In this document: positions 48,901 through 58,424 of the stretch, piece after piece
Position numbering within the stretch: position 1 is the stretch's first letter
Layout of the letters: each line of letters opens with the position of its first letter
DNA from: Scilla litardierei
Taxonomy: Eukaryota > Streptophyta > Magnoliopsida > Asparagales > Asparagaceae
Direction of reading: 5' to 3'
Length of the DNA stretch: 64,000 bases
Assembly (NCBI GenBank): GCA_030789695.1
Contig: CM061141.1
Coordinates: 166,229,079-166,293,078 of the forward strand
The notes under the pieces: model-generated
Told to the model about the DNA's origin: nothing
Database searches by the model: none
What the model saw: only the letters and a program-made list of their open reading frames with translations
Position numbers and translations under genes: made by a program

Positions 48901-50499
48901 ACTCATGAATCCCTGTCAATAGAGAGGACTATTGCCGTAAAGGTGGGGGCCGAGGTAATAGATCGGGTGCCAAACGGCGGCTCAAGGCTGGACCGATATA
49001 CGTGCACCGCATGGGCATTCACGTTCGGTTTGAATACACATCGCTCCTGCCGTTGCACCGGCTCCATTATATCAGTTCCCGCCTGTTACTCATGAATCCC
49101 TGTAAATAGAGAGGACTACTGCCGTAAAGGTGGAGGCCGAGGTAATAGATCGGGTGCCAAACGACGGCTCAAGGCTGGACCGATATACGTGCACCTCATG
49201 GGCATTCACGTTCCGTTTGAATACACATCGCTCCTGCCTTTGCACCGGCTCCATTATATCAGTTCCCACCTGTTACTCATGAATCCCTGTCAATAGAGAG
49301 GACTACTGCCGTAAAGGTGGAGGCCGATGTAATAGATCGGGTGCCAAACGGCGGCTCAAGGCTGGAACGATATACGTGCACCTCATGGGCATTCACGTTC
49401 CGTTTGAATACACATCGCTCCTGCCTTTGCACCGGCTCCATTATATCAGTTCCCGCCTGTTACTCATGAATCCCTGTCAATAGAGAGGACTACTGCCGTA
49501 AAGGTGGAGGCCGAGGTAATAGATCGGGTGCCAAACGACGGCTCAAGGCTGGACCGATATACGTGCACCGCATGGGCATTCACGTTCGGTTTGAATACAC
49601 ATCGCTCCTGCCGTTGCACCGGCTCCATTATATCAGTTCCCGCCTGTTACTCATGAATCCCTGTCAATAGAGAGGACTACTGCCGTAAATGTGGAGGCCG
49701 AGGTAATAGATCGGGTGCCAAACGACGGCTCAAGGCTGGACCGATATACGTGCACCTCATGGGCATTCACGTTCCGTTTGAATACACATCGCTCCTGCCT
49801 TTGCACCGGCTCCATTATATCAGTTCCCGCCTGTTACTCATGAATCCCTGTCAATAGAGAGGACTACTGCCGTAAAGGTGGGGGCCGAGGTAATAGATCG
49901 GGTGCCAAACGGCGGCTCAAGGCTGGACCGATATACGTGCACCTTATGGGCATTCACGTTCCGTTTGAATACACATCGCTCATGCCTTTGCACCGGCTCC
50001 ATTATATCAGTTCCCGCTTGTTACTCATGAATCCCTGTCAATAGAGAGGACTACTGCCGTAAAGGTGGGGGCCGAGGTAATAGATCGGGTGCCAAACAGC
50101 GGCTCAAGGCTGGACCGATATACGTGCACCTCATGGGAATTTACGTTCCGTTTGAATACACATCGCTCCTGAACGTGCAGTGGCTACTAAACAGTAGATA
50201 TTTATAGATCGGTTGCGAGACGCAATCGGTATGCCATGTAATGATGAAAGTACAACCGCCATCTCGTACAATCTCATTTCGGAGGTACGTAATGATGACA
50301 GTAAATGATTCTGCTTTCTTCTCAACAATGTTCACGTGTGGTAACTGGAGAATGAGTCAAGTAGAACCTCGATTTCCGTGTAAGCCCTTCATTACGATTT
50401 TTTTGCCCATCCGAACGGATGCTTTACCCCAGCCGTCTGATGAGATCGTTTTAGTCAGTTCCACTTCCATATGTAATCCAGCGGCTGAGATTAAAATAA

Positions 50500-50520
50500 C
50501 CAATCGTTATATATATATGG
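50500..50520 (+). promoter_or_regulatory. TATA box of the array-flanking gene
   Basis: TTATATATATATGG lies about 115 bases before the ATG at 50631, with a pyrimidine-rich leader between. This is a normal plant core-promoter spacing with a 5' leader of about 80-90 bases. Confidence 0.55.
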
Positions 50521-50630
50521 AGTCAGTAGACGAGGGGTTTCGCGAAAAATTTCATTCCTCTTTCCTTTGGTCTGTCGTTCCGTTTTCTTCTTCATCTCAA
50601 AACTCTCGCATTTCGTACTCGGGTTTCTTC

Positions 50631-51281
50631 ATGCCGCCAAAACGATCTCATGAGTCGACTTTTTCTGACCCTTGGGGAGTTAGTGATGATGATTCACCGT
50701 CACCTGAACACGATGATCCCCTTCCCTCATCGTTCCCGGCATATAGACCCATTCTGCGTGATTCGCTTTCGCTTGGTCCAACTCAAGGTGAACACAATGT
50801 GCTGTTGCCTCCTCCTGGGTTTCCTCCTTTACATGCAGGTTCATCAGTTCCATCTCCGGCTGAAAAAGCCCCACTCGAGGACAACAGTAACGGCCTCCTC
50901 TCTATGGATGGGATGTCTCGCCGTCAGGACTCTGTTCTGCACGACCTCCGTAGCAAACTCGAGGAGCTTACTACGTCTGTCTCTATACTTACAGATGAAC
51001 AACGTCAGCTTAAGGATATACTCATAGGCAATGTAAGCCCCGCATCTGCTGCTTCATCATCCTCCCATCAGCCGGTGAACTTTACTCGTAGATTAGGAGA
51101 AATTGAAACCCATCTCTCCAACACCAATCTGGCGATCTCACTTCTGCGTAGCGACTTCGACACTATGATGCTCATAATGTCGAACATACAAGAGAAGATG
51201 GAGACTCTGGTGCCCTCTCCTAGAGACATCCGTACTGTTGCCCCACCATCACCACCTCCGCCTCCGCCTCCAGGTTTTTGA
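50631..51281 (+). CDS. Hypothetical coiled-coil protein with polyproline tail
   Basis: The 216-residue frame starts MPPKRSHESTF and ends in a Pro-rich tail (SPPPPPPPPGF). The frame is open further upstream, but the TATA box at about 50510 places transcription start after those codons, so this ATG is chosen. Residues about 20-90 are Ser/Pro/Asp-rich and look disordered; about 95-195 have heptad-like Leu/Ile spacing (LRSKLEELTTSVSIL, LGEIETHLSNTNLAISLL) that fits a coiled coil. No catalytic domain is recognised. The protein resembles the Pro-tailed, coiled-coil products of some plant mobile elements only in style. It begins about 460 bases from the end of the satellite array and shows no intron. 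Confidence 0.6.
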   Translation: MPPKRSHESTFSDPWGVSDDDSPSPEHDDPLPSSFPAYRPILRDSLSLGPTQGEHNVLLPPPGFPPLHAGSSVPSPAEKAPLEDNSNGLLSMDGMSRRQDSVLHDLRSKLEELTTSVSILTDEQRQLKDILIGNVSPASAASSSSHQPVNFTRRLGEIETHLSNTNLAISLLRSDFDTMMLIMSNIQEKMETLVPSPRDIRTVAPPSPPPPPPPGF

Positions 51282-51439
51282 GGTGGCTGGGCCTTTGGCG
51301 CACAAGCCTTTCTCTTGTCTTATATTGTATTTTTGATCATCGACGGAGAAGAGTTTTTGTGGGTAGATATTCTTTGGTGTTTTATGTCATTATGTACGAA
51401 ATGTAGTTTCAAATTTGTTGTGGTATGTACAGTGTAACG

Positions 51440-51780
51440 TATAAATGTTGTAGTATGATAGAATTCAGACCTTAATACACTGTCATATAATTTGATACAA
51501 TTGCATGACATTACGAAATTGATATATGTGATATATACATCGATGCTTACTTGAATCAATGTCCGAAATTGAAATTACCTATGTAAAAACTTTTTACCGT
51601 TATATGATTTACCCAGCGAGCACTACGGGCATAAATTGTGACCGTCCTTATATACGTTGTGATAAAACATTTACGTTTGCACACAATTACTCAGCGCGCA
51701 CAACGGTCACATAATGTGTTTGACCGATGTGCGGGCTGTGAGCATACCCGTATCTGATTATCCACAATTACTCAGTTCAC
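51440..51780. repeat. Shared 3' repeat plus motif copies
   Basis: GAATTCAGACCTTAATACAC through TGATATATACATCGATGC matches 53036-53220 and 58425-58640, and partly 52900-53000. It ends at motif copies (AGCGCGCACAACGGTCAC at about 51695, CCGATGTGCGGGCTGTGAGC at about 51725). The same repeat follows several of the transcription-cassette-like units. Confidence 0.65.
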
Positions 51781-52185
51781 ACAACTGCACGTATTTGTGA
51801 AGATTAAATTTAGGGGGGAAATGCCTTGGAAACCTAAACTTTGAAATTAAAAGTGCCTTGGGAAAGATTATGTAGAAGCATGATCCATTAAATTAAACAA
51901 AATAAAAAATTTAGTGTAAAACAATTTAGCGGAACAACAAATTAAATAATTAAAAGTGCCTTGAGTAATATTGTACAAACATAAATAATTTGCTCATCTT
52001 GCACAACAGCCATTATTTTACCCGTTGTGCGCGTTGAGCAATTTTGTTATTGGCCTTCTTGGGCAAATTAAATAATTATTTTCCCCGTTGCACAATAGCC
52101 AAACCTTCTTGGGAACATCATCGGGCTAAAACAATATGTTGTAGATTCACTCATCTTTATGTCTAATACAATATCACGCACAGTG
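51781..52185. repeat. Spacer with dispersed repeat phrases and motif copies
   Basis: CCTTGGAAACCTAAACTTTG at about 51827 recurs near 54735. AACAATTTAGCGGAACAACA resembles 13490-13560. Motif copies lie at about 51995 and 52020 (CCGTTGTGCGCGTTGAGCAA). No gene is seen. Confidence 0.45.
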
Positions 52186-52189
52186 ACTC

Positions 52190-52500
52190 TACTGTAGTCT
52201 ATCATCCTCATCAATGGGCCAGTCCAATTCGTCTATAAATAGCCTCTCTTCCCACTAGACCTTGTCAACCACTCCACTTCTTAATGATAGTATTCTAACT
52301 GATTCTATCTGTTTCTACTTCATACACTATTTTTTCTTCACAATGCTAAATATTTCCCGTTGTTCATCACCGCTTCGTCTTCAACACACAAAGATGAACA
52401 ATATACTACCGGCAATTGACGTGTACTGGAAGATGTTATTTGCTCCTTCATATGTTCTACTACAGTAGCGGATTCTTCCGAGAAGAAGCAACCGTGATAT
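52190..52500 (+). promoter_or_regulatory. Repeated TATA cassette, copy A
   Basis: TCATCAATGGGCCAGTCCAA leads into GTCTATAAATAGCC (TATA at 52233-52239) and a leader with GTCAACCACTCC and a short conserved stretch (CAACACACAAAGATG). Near-identical arrangements occur at 56580 (B), 57510 (C) and 63676 (D). The TATA core and leader are conserved while what follows varies, so this looks like a duplicated promoter plus first-exon unit. Confidence 0.6.
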
Positions 52501-52614
52501 ATTTTTATATCAGTGGCTAAACGTAAAGTTGCATGTCTTTATACCCTATTTTTTCCTTAAATATGCTTTTTATCGTTCATAATTGATGCTTCTTCAACGC
52601 ATACAGTGGCATGC

Positions 52615-52716
52615 GCTGAAGATTCCAGATCAGCCAACTTCGTTAAAGGAGTGGCTACTTATACCGTTATGGACGATCTGGATACTAGTGATGATGGTGC
52701 GTGCTATTGGAGCTGA
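52615..52716 (+). pseudogene. DUF674 family fragment (C-terminal part)
   Basis: The frame reads AEDSRSANFVKG, then VATYTVMDDL, then diverges and stops at 52716. The phrase FVKG..TY-VMDDL resembles the conserved segment of plant DUF674 (PF05056) proteins, whose function is unknown. Another frame just after holds LLELIINAI, resembling the family's terminal Leu-rich helix and matching SLLELLITAI at 57068. The N-terminal half is missing. It lies 380 bases after the TATA cassette A, so cassette and fragment may be one decayed gene. Recognition rests on a short stretch. Confidence 0.45.
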
Positions 52717-52899
52717 TCATAAATGCCATCTTGCTTGAGCTGTTCAGCATGACTCTGTCACTGTGAAGAGTTTTGCGTAGTGGGATTCAATGTACCATTA
52801 GGCTATTCCCGTGATTTGAATTTCATACCAGTTCCAAACTGTGATGTTGCAAAATGTTTAGCTGTAGTTTCAACTTTGTTGTGTAATGTACAGAATAAT

Positions 52900-53560
52900 G
52901 CATAAATGTTGTAGTATTTTGGAATTCAGACCCTGATACAAAAATGATATAGGTGATATATATGTCCGACGTTGATATTACTGAGCAAAATTGTTTACCG
53001 AACTATAAATAACATTTATGCATTATGTACATTATAATGCATAATGCTGTAGTTTGTTAGAATTCAGACCTTAATACTATGTCATTTAATTTGATACAAT
53101 TACAGGACAATACAAAATTGATATAAGGTGATATATACATTGTTGCTTACTTGACTCAATGTCCGACATAGATATTCTGATCAAACACTGTTCACCGAAT
53201 TATAAATTCCCCAGGGCGCACAACAGGCTCATGCTATATGTTGTGATAAACTATTTACGTGTGCACGCAGTTACTAGCATGCACAATGTTCGTATCGATT
53301 TGTTTGACTGCTGTGCGCGATGAGCAAAACATTATCTTGTTATCAACCATTACTCAAATCACACAACTGGACGTAGATGTGACCCTTTTGATCGCAGAGC
53401 CAAACTGTTTGCAATTAAACACAATAGACCATCGCACACAACAGTCAGATGCCATGACCGTTGTGCGTGCTGAGCAAAACTGTATTACATGCTCCATTAC
53501 CCACAGTTAATCATCCCGTCATATGGGCAACATAAGGTAAGGTTGCGAGCACTGATCAAA
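52900..53560. repeat. Two copies of the shared 3' repeat and motif copies
   Basis: GTTGTAGTATTTTGGAATTC at about 52908 and GCTGTAGTTTGTTAGAATTC at about 53044 each start the shared repeat (AGACC..TAATAC, ATTTGATACAAT, GTGATATATACAT). Motif copies follow at about 53212, 53305, 53425, 53455 and 53573. No gene is supported. Confidence 0.55.
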
Positions 53561-54595
53561 TTACACCCACCTGGGCGCGTTGAGCAAAACGGTCGTAACG
53601 AATAATTGCTCTGCGCGCAAAACGTTCAATAAAAAATCCCAAAATATAAAAGAAACACAAAAACGGGCGAGAATTAAATAATGTTCAGTCTGACATTATT
53701 TAAAAAATCAAAATTTAAGCAAATTGATGTGCAGCAGTTGATTGATGGGTGTAAAGACATTTAAGTGATAAGACAACACATATCCTACTGTTTACATAAT
53801 AGGACATCAAAAATAGCTACATTTCTTTGATTTGTTTAAAAAAAATACATTTTGGATATATAATACAGCGCGCACAACGGATTAAAATACACCCAGCTGT
53901 GCGCGTTGAGCAAAGTGGACGTTACGAATAATTACTCTGCGCCCACAACGTTCAATACAAAATCCCCATAATTAATAACTTCAGCGCGCATAACGTTCAA
54001 TATAAAATCCCCATAATAAAGAAGAAAACAAAATTGGGGGAGAATTAATTAATGTTCAGATTCACTTCAGACTGACAGGCCAGTTAAAAAAATTACCATT
54101 GAAGCAAATCTGATGCGCAACATTTGATTGATGGTGTAAAGACATTTAAGTGATAAGACAACACATATCAGACCTTTTTCAGATAAAGACAGCAAAAATA
54201 TCTACATTTCTTTGATTTGTTAAAATTTGATCCTTAGTGCGGGGTATATAAAAAGGTATACATTTATAAAATATAATACAGCGCGCACAACGGATCAAAA
54301 TACACCCAGCTGTGCGCGTTGAGCAAAACGGTCGTAACGAATAATTCCTCTACGCGCACAACGTTCAATACATTTAATTCCCATAATTCCCATAATTTAT
54401 TATATCAGCGCGCACAACATTCAATACATTTAATTGATAAGACAACACATATTCGACCGTTTGCAGAATAAGACAGTAAAAAGATATACATTTCTTTGAT
54501 TTGTTTCAATTTGTCCCTTAGTGCGAGGTATATAAAAAGGTATACATCTATTATCTATTATCTATTATTAGTGCGAGGTATATAAAAAGGTATAC

Positions 54596-54705
54596 ATTTC
54601 TTTGACAACGTTTTTTGAATTCTAGAGCTGACTAGGACAAGATAAAGAGTGGCTAGGATTTGATCCTGGGAAATCAATGGCTGAGATTGGATTTTATGAA
54701 AATTT
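54596..54705 (+). repeat. Short dispersed element, copy 1
   Basis: TTTGACAACGTTTTTTGAAT through TGGATTTTATGAAAATT is present in inverted orientation at 58308-58412 with only a few differences, and in a diverged form at 13785-13872. It looks like a MITE or a fragment of a larger element; clear terminal repeats and target duplications were not identified. Confidence 0.65.
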
Positions 54706-55059
54706 GAAATTAGAAGTCCTAGGAAAAGTGTCTTGGAAACCAAAACTTTGAAATTAGAAGTGTCTTTGGAAAGATTGTGGAGATTAAATTTGGAATATAT
54801 AATACAGCGGACACAACGGAACAAAATATACACAGCTATCCGCGTTCAGCATAATGTTCGTAATGAATACTTACTCTGCGCGCACAACATTCATTACAAA
54901 ATCCCCATAATTAATAACTTCAGCTCGCACAACGTTCAATAAAAAATCCCTATAATAAAGAAGAAACACAAAATTTTTGTAGATTAATTACTGTTCATAC
55001 TGACATGCAAGAAAAAAAAAATCAAAATTGATGCAAATATAGTGGCAGCGGTTGATTGA

Positions 55060-55590
55060 GGGCCTGTTCTTTTGTAGGAAAGTATAATCGGGAAAGTTGA
55101 GAAGTTAGGAATCTGATGAGAGAGAAATTTGTGTGTAGTGTGTTCTTTTGTTGGAAAGTGGGGTTGGTTTGTGGAGTTGGAAAGGTGAAGTGGGACCCAC
55201 TCCGTGTAGTGTGTTCTTTTGTATGAAGAAAATTGGATGAAGAAAGTGGTGTGGGGCCCACTCATAATTAATATAACTATTTATATAATACTAATTAATA
55301 TTAAAAATCGTTGAAGTGGGGCCCGCCACCCGCGCTGCGCTGTTGCGATTGGCCAAGGGAGAGAGAGGGCCCACATACGATCGGGATTCTCCTGTAATTC
55401 GCGCATATCGCGGCGAGCACGAAATCGCACCCGCGATTCCCAAATCGAGCTCCACGTCGGACAAATTTTTGCAAATCTCTGAATCTCAAAAGAACACGCC
55501 GAGGCAACCTGAAGAGGAATCCACCCCCACGTGCATGAATAGTGAAAATGCAGGGATTCCCCTCCAAGAATCGCAGAAAAGAACAGGGCC
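55060..55590. mobile_element. PIF/Harbinger-type MITE (531 bp)
   Basis: Perfect 14-base terminal inverted repeats GGGCCTGTTCTTTT bound the element, and the 3-bp target duplication TGA lies on each side (55057-55059, 55591-55593). Sister units of the tandem block have the uninterrupted phrase TTGATTGATGGGTG, which gives the empty site and confirms the boundaries. TNA duplications and GGGCC-type ends fit PIF/Harbinger (Tourist-like) MITEs. TGTTCTTTTGT repeats internally near 55140 and 55210. Open frames inside show no transposase. Confidence 0.88.
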
Positions 55591-56579
55591 TGATGGGTGT
55601 AAGGAAATTTAAGTTTGAGTAAAATTTGATTTGGTAAAATTTGAGTTTTAGTGCGCACCGTGCGGGGTTTTTAAATTGTATACATTTTGGACATATAATA
55701 CAGCGCGCACAACAGATCAAAATACACCCGGCTGTGCGCGTTGAGAAAAACGGTCGTAACGAATAATTACCATGCGCGCACAATATTCAATACTAAATTC
55801 CCATAATTAATATCTTCAGCGCGCACAACGTTGAATAAAAAATCCCAATAATAAAGAAAACACAAAATTGGGTGGAGAATTAATTAATGTTCAGACTGAC
55901 TGTCACTGACATGCCAGATAAAAAAATCAAAATTGATGCAAATATAATGCGGAGCAGTCGATTGATGGGTATATAGACATTAACGTGATAAGACAACACA
56001 TAATCGACAGTTTACAGAATAAGATAGCAAAAATATTCACATTTCTTTGATTTGTTTAAATTTGAGTCTTAGTGCGGATTGTGCGGGGTATTTAAAAAGG
56101 TATACAGTTTGCATATATAGTACAGCGCGCACATCGGATCAAAATACACCCAGCTGTGCGCATTGAGCAAAACAGTCGTAACGAATAATTACTCTGCGCG
56201 CACAACGTTCTATACAAAATTCCCATAATTAATTACCTCAGCGCGCACAACGTTCAATAAAAAATCCCAATAATAAAGAAAACACAAAATTGGGGGAGAA
56301 TTAAATAATATTCAGACTGATGGGTGTACAGACATTTATTAAGTGATAAGAAACACATATCTTACTGTTTCCAGAATAAGACAACTTATATCTATGTGTT
56401 GATACTCATGGGTCATGCTGTTTGATTTGAGGTGTTCACATCGCTATAAATGGATTTATGAGTAATATTGTATAAACATAAATAATTTGCTCAACTCGCA
56501 CAACTGCCATATTTTTACCCGTTTTGCGCTTTGAGCAATTTTCTTAGAGGCAATCAATTTTGTTAGCGTCAATTTCTGT

Positions 56580-57124
56580 ATCCCACAGTAACCCAACTGT
56601 AGTCTCAGCCTCATCCATGCGGACCATACCCAGTCCAATTCGTCTATATAAAGTGATTCACTTCCCTCTAGACATCGTCAACCACTACTCCTCTCGATGA
56701 TAGTGTTCTATATGGTTATACCTATACACTATATTTTCTTTTACATGCTAAATTTTTCTTCTTACTACTGAATGCTTCGTCTACGACACACAAAGATAGC
56801 CAATAAACTTGCGGCAATTGCCGTATTGCTGAAATTGAATTCGTCACATTTATATGGGCATCAAAGATGGAGTCTGCTACTTCAGATATCATCAACGATG
56901 TTTTCGAATGCTTCACATTGCCATCAGCCTGAAGGTGCCACCAAGGTATCGGCTCTCAAACTGCGCAATCTTCTCTGAAACTGTGCATCCTCATTTGTTT
57001 CCATGCTCAGAAGAATTTCTTACGCGTGCCATTATTGCATTTCATACCAGTGCAAAAATGTGAAGAATCTCTATTGGAGCTGCTCATAACTGCAATATCC
57101 CCAGGAGACACGGTCACGGCATGA
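56580..57124 (+). pseudogene. TATA cassette copy B with DUF674-like 3' remnant
   Basis: CAGTCCAATTCGTCTATATA (TATA at 56643-56651) and a leader like copies A, C and D are followed by a frame beginning MLRLRHTKIANKL at 56772. At 57062-57124 another frame reads EESLLELLITAISPGDTVTA before a TGA, resembling the C-terminal helix of DUF674 proteins and the LLELIINAI frame of copy A. Frames do not join, so it is read as a decayed gene. Weak similarity only. Confidence 0.4.
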
Positions 57125-57499
57125 GAACTTGTCGTATGAGCAAAACTATATTCCATTGCTCAAAGTTAATCAGCCCGCCCTGCGTCCAAAAGTAGTGACC
57201 TTTGTGTCCACTAAGCAAAAATATTAACTATACTGTGATTTGTCACAGTTACTGTCTTCTGATATGATGTTGTATGTTTTTTTTGGAAAAACTTGGACAT
57301 GCACCGCAAGAGTATCGGTGTATTTAGATTTTTGTATTTTGCTAATCGAAACCAGATGTTTTTTTTGCCGTTGTGCGCGTTGAGTATAAAAAGGTCTACC
57401 TTCAAGCAATTTTTCTCTTCGCGCTCCACCGCACTCGGATACTAGTTGGAACAACGTCTGGCTGGTATCCATCTGCCATATATTCACGAGCACGAACTG

Positions 57500-58018
57500 T
57501 TACTCTACGGTGTTTCCATCCTCGTACTTGGTCAGTCCAACTCGTCTGTATATGGTTTCCGTACCCACCAGACCTCATCAACCACTACCCCAGGTGATTA
57601 TAGTTCCTTTATCTGATTCTCTCTAATTCTTCTAATACAATGTTTTTTCTTCAAATTTGTAATTTTGTTGTTGTTCATGAGTGCGTCGTCTACAGCACAC
57701 AAAGATTTCTCAGAATACTAGCGGCAAGTGCCGTGATGCAGAAATTGAATACATCACCTTTATATGGCGGCGAAGATGTTCTTTTGCTCCTCTTCGCATG
57801 ATCTGTTCTTCTTCATTGCAAACCTCAAATGAAGGCAAAGATGTTCTTGCAATCATTACAGCTTCATTCTCGTCCATGCCAACTTGCAAAAATTCTTTGA
57901 CCCTTCGTATGTTCCGTTCAGAATCATTGCATACATAACCGCTTGATGATAACAACTGTTCTATCTTATATCTATCTAAGTCTAATTATATTTACTTTTT
58001 TATTCTATCTTTTCCTAG
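57500..58018 (+). promoter_or_regulatory. TATA cassette copy C, running into an HSP70 piece
   Basis: The TATA-like TCTGTATATGG at 57545-57555 and leader match the other cassettes. A stretch like GCAGAAATTGAATACATCAC follows, shared with B and D, then a pyrimidine-rich run ending TTTTCCTAG at 58018, a good splice acceptor just before HSP70-like sequence. Motif copies at about 57372 (CCGTTGTGCGCGTTGAGTA) and 58637 bracket the unit. Confidence 0.5.
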
Positions 58019-58265
58019 GGGAGTTTATACTTGCTGGTATCCCTCCTGCTCCCAAGGGTGTTCGAAGTGTCATGGTTTGCCTTGAGATAGATGCCGACGG
58101 TATCTTGAATGCCTCTGCAGAGGAAAGTATGTATGCAGAAAAATAAGATCACTCTCACTAACGATAAGTGCCACGTATACCCAGGAGGAGATTGAAAGGA
58201 TGTTCCTTGAGTCAAAGAAGTATAAAGCAGAAGATGCAGCGAACAAGAGAACGGCGGAGATGTAG
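58019..58265 (+). pseudogene. HSP70 fragment (substrate-binding region), captured
   Basis: After an acceptor-like TTTTCCTAG, the frame reads [14 protein letters not shown], then [18 protein letters not shown], the hallmark segment of HSP70 substrate-binding domains (family form GIPPAPRGVP and DANGILNVSA). A one-base shift follows near 58140, after which another frame has YTQEEIERMFLESKKYKAED, matching the family's EEIE-rich helix, to a TAG at 58263-58265. The ATPase domain and most of the lid are absent. It looks like a single 3' exon joined behind a foreign promoter unit and then decayed, as in Pack-MULE gene capture. Confidence 0.8.
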
Positions 58266-58307
58266 TGTTATGTTCATTGGAATGCATAAATGTTGTAGTA
58301 ACTAAAA

Positions 58308-58412
58308 TTTTCATAAAATCCAATTTCAGCCATTGATTTCCCAGGATCAAATCCTAGCCACTCTTTATCTTGTCCTAGTTAGCCCTAGAATTCAAAAAAC
58401 GTTGTCAAATGT
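58308..58412 (-). repeat. Short dispersed element, copy 2 (inverted)
   Basis: The reverse complement of this stretch matches 54596-54705 almost base for base. The two copies face each other 3.6 kb apart. Confidence 0.7.
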
Positions 58413-58424
58413 ATAATAGATGTT

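Larger units (their letters stand above)
29206..50171. repeat. 187-bp tandem satellite array, 112 monomers
   Basis: The TGA of the phrase TTACTCATGAATCCCTG falls at 29271, 29458, 29645, 29832 and so on in steps of 187 to 50028, exactly 111 steps. The only length changes noticed are a 3-bp loss near 33775 and a 1-bp gain (CATGGGG) near 43586, 46018 and 48450, which cancel. The array begins and ends with the same 23-24 bases (CCGTTTGAATACACATCGCT then CCTG), so it holds 112 full units plus one short overlap. Monomers are highly similar, with linked variants (for example TTCGGTTT with GCCGTTGC and TGTAAATAG). GC content is moderate. A nucleosome-like unit length suits a centromeric, pericentromeric or subtelomeric satellite, but position on the chromosome cannot be told. 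Confidence 0.97.
53566..56330 (+). repeat. Tandem block of about 410-bp units with paired motifs
   Basis: Units start with CAGCGCGCACAACGGAT at 53866, 54279, 54805 (degenerate), 55701 and 56123, after a partial one at about 53566. Each has the motif, then GCTGTGCGCGTTGAGCAAAA in inverted orientation, then CTGCGCGCACAACGTTCAAT once or twice, then a spacer with GATGGGTGTAAAGACATT and a TATA-like box (GGGGTATATAAAAAGG near 54240; a weaker one near 56086). Intervals are 413, 526, 896 and 422; removing the MITE at 55060-55590 plus its 3-bp duplication leaves about 362 for the third. The paired, opposite motifs could form hairpins or bind a dimer. Confidence 0.75.

Noticed and set aside
29206..50171. 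Recurring 60-70 and 117-codon frames in the satellite (both strands)
   Set aside because: The unit length of 187 is not a multiple of three, so frames close after about one monomer, or last longer only where local changes remove a stop. The repeated similar peptides come from the repeat.
29206..50171. CRISPR-like array
   Set aside because: There are no unique spacers between short repeats; the whole 187-bp unit repeats, and the sequence is eukaryotic.
55281..55783. Frames of 98-160 codons around 55.3-55.8 kb
   Set aside because: They lie wholly or mostly inside the Harbinger MITE or cross its edge, and show no domain.
58019..58265. A working small HSP70-like gene
   Set aside because: Only part of the substrate-binding domain is present, with a shift of frame and no ATPase domain.
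54596..58412. Treating the inverted 105-bp pair as terminal repeats of one 3.8-kb transposon
   Set aside because: A diverged copy occurs alone at 13785 and no target duplication was seen outside the pair, so independent insertions remain as likely.
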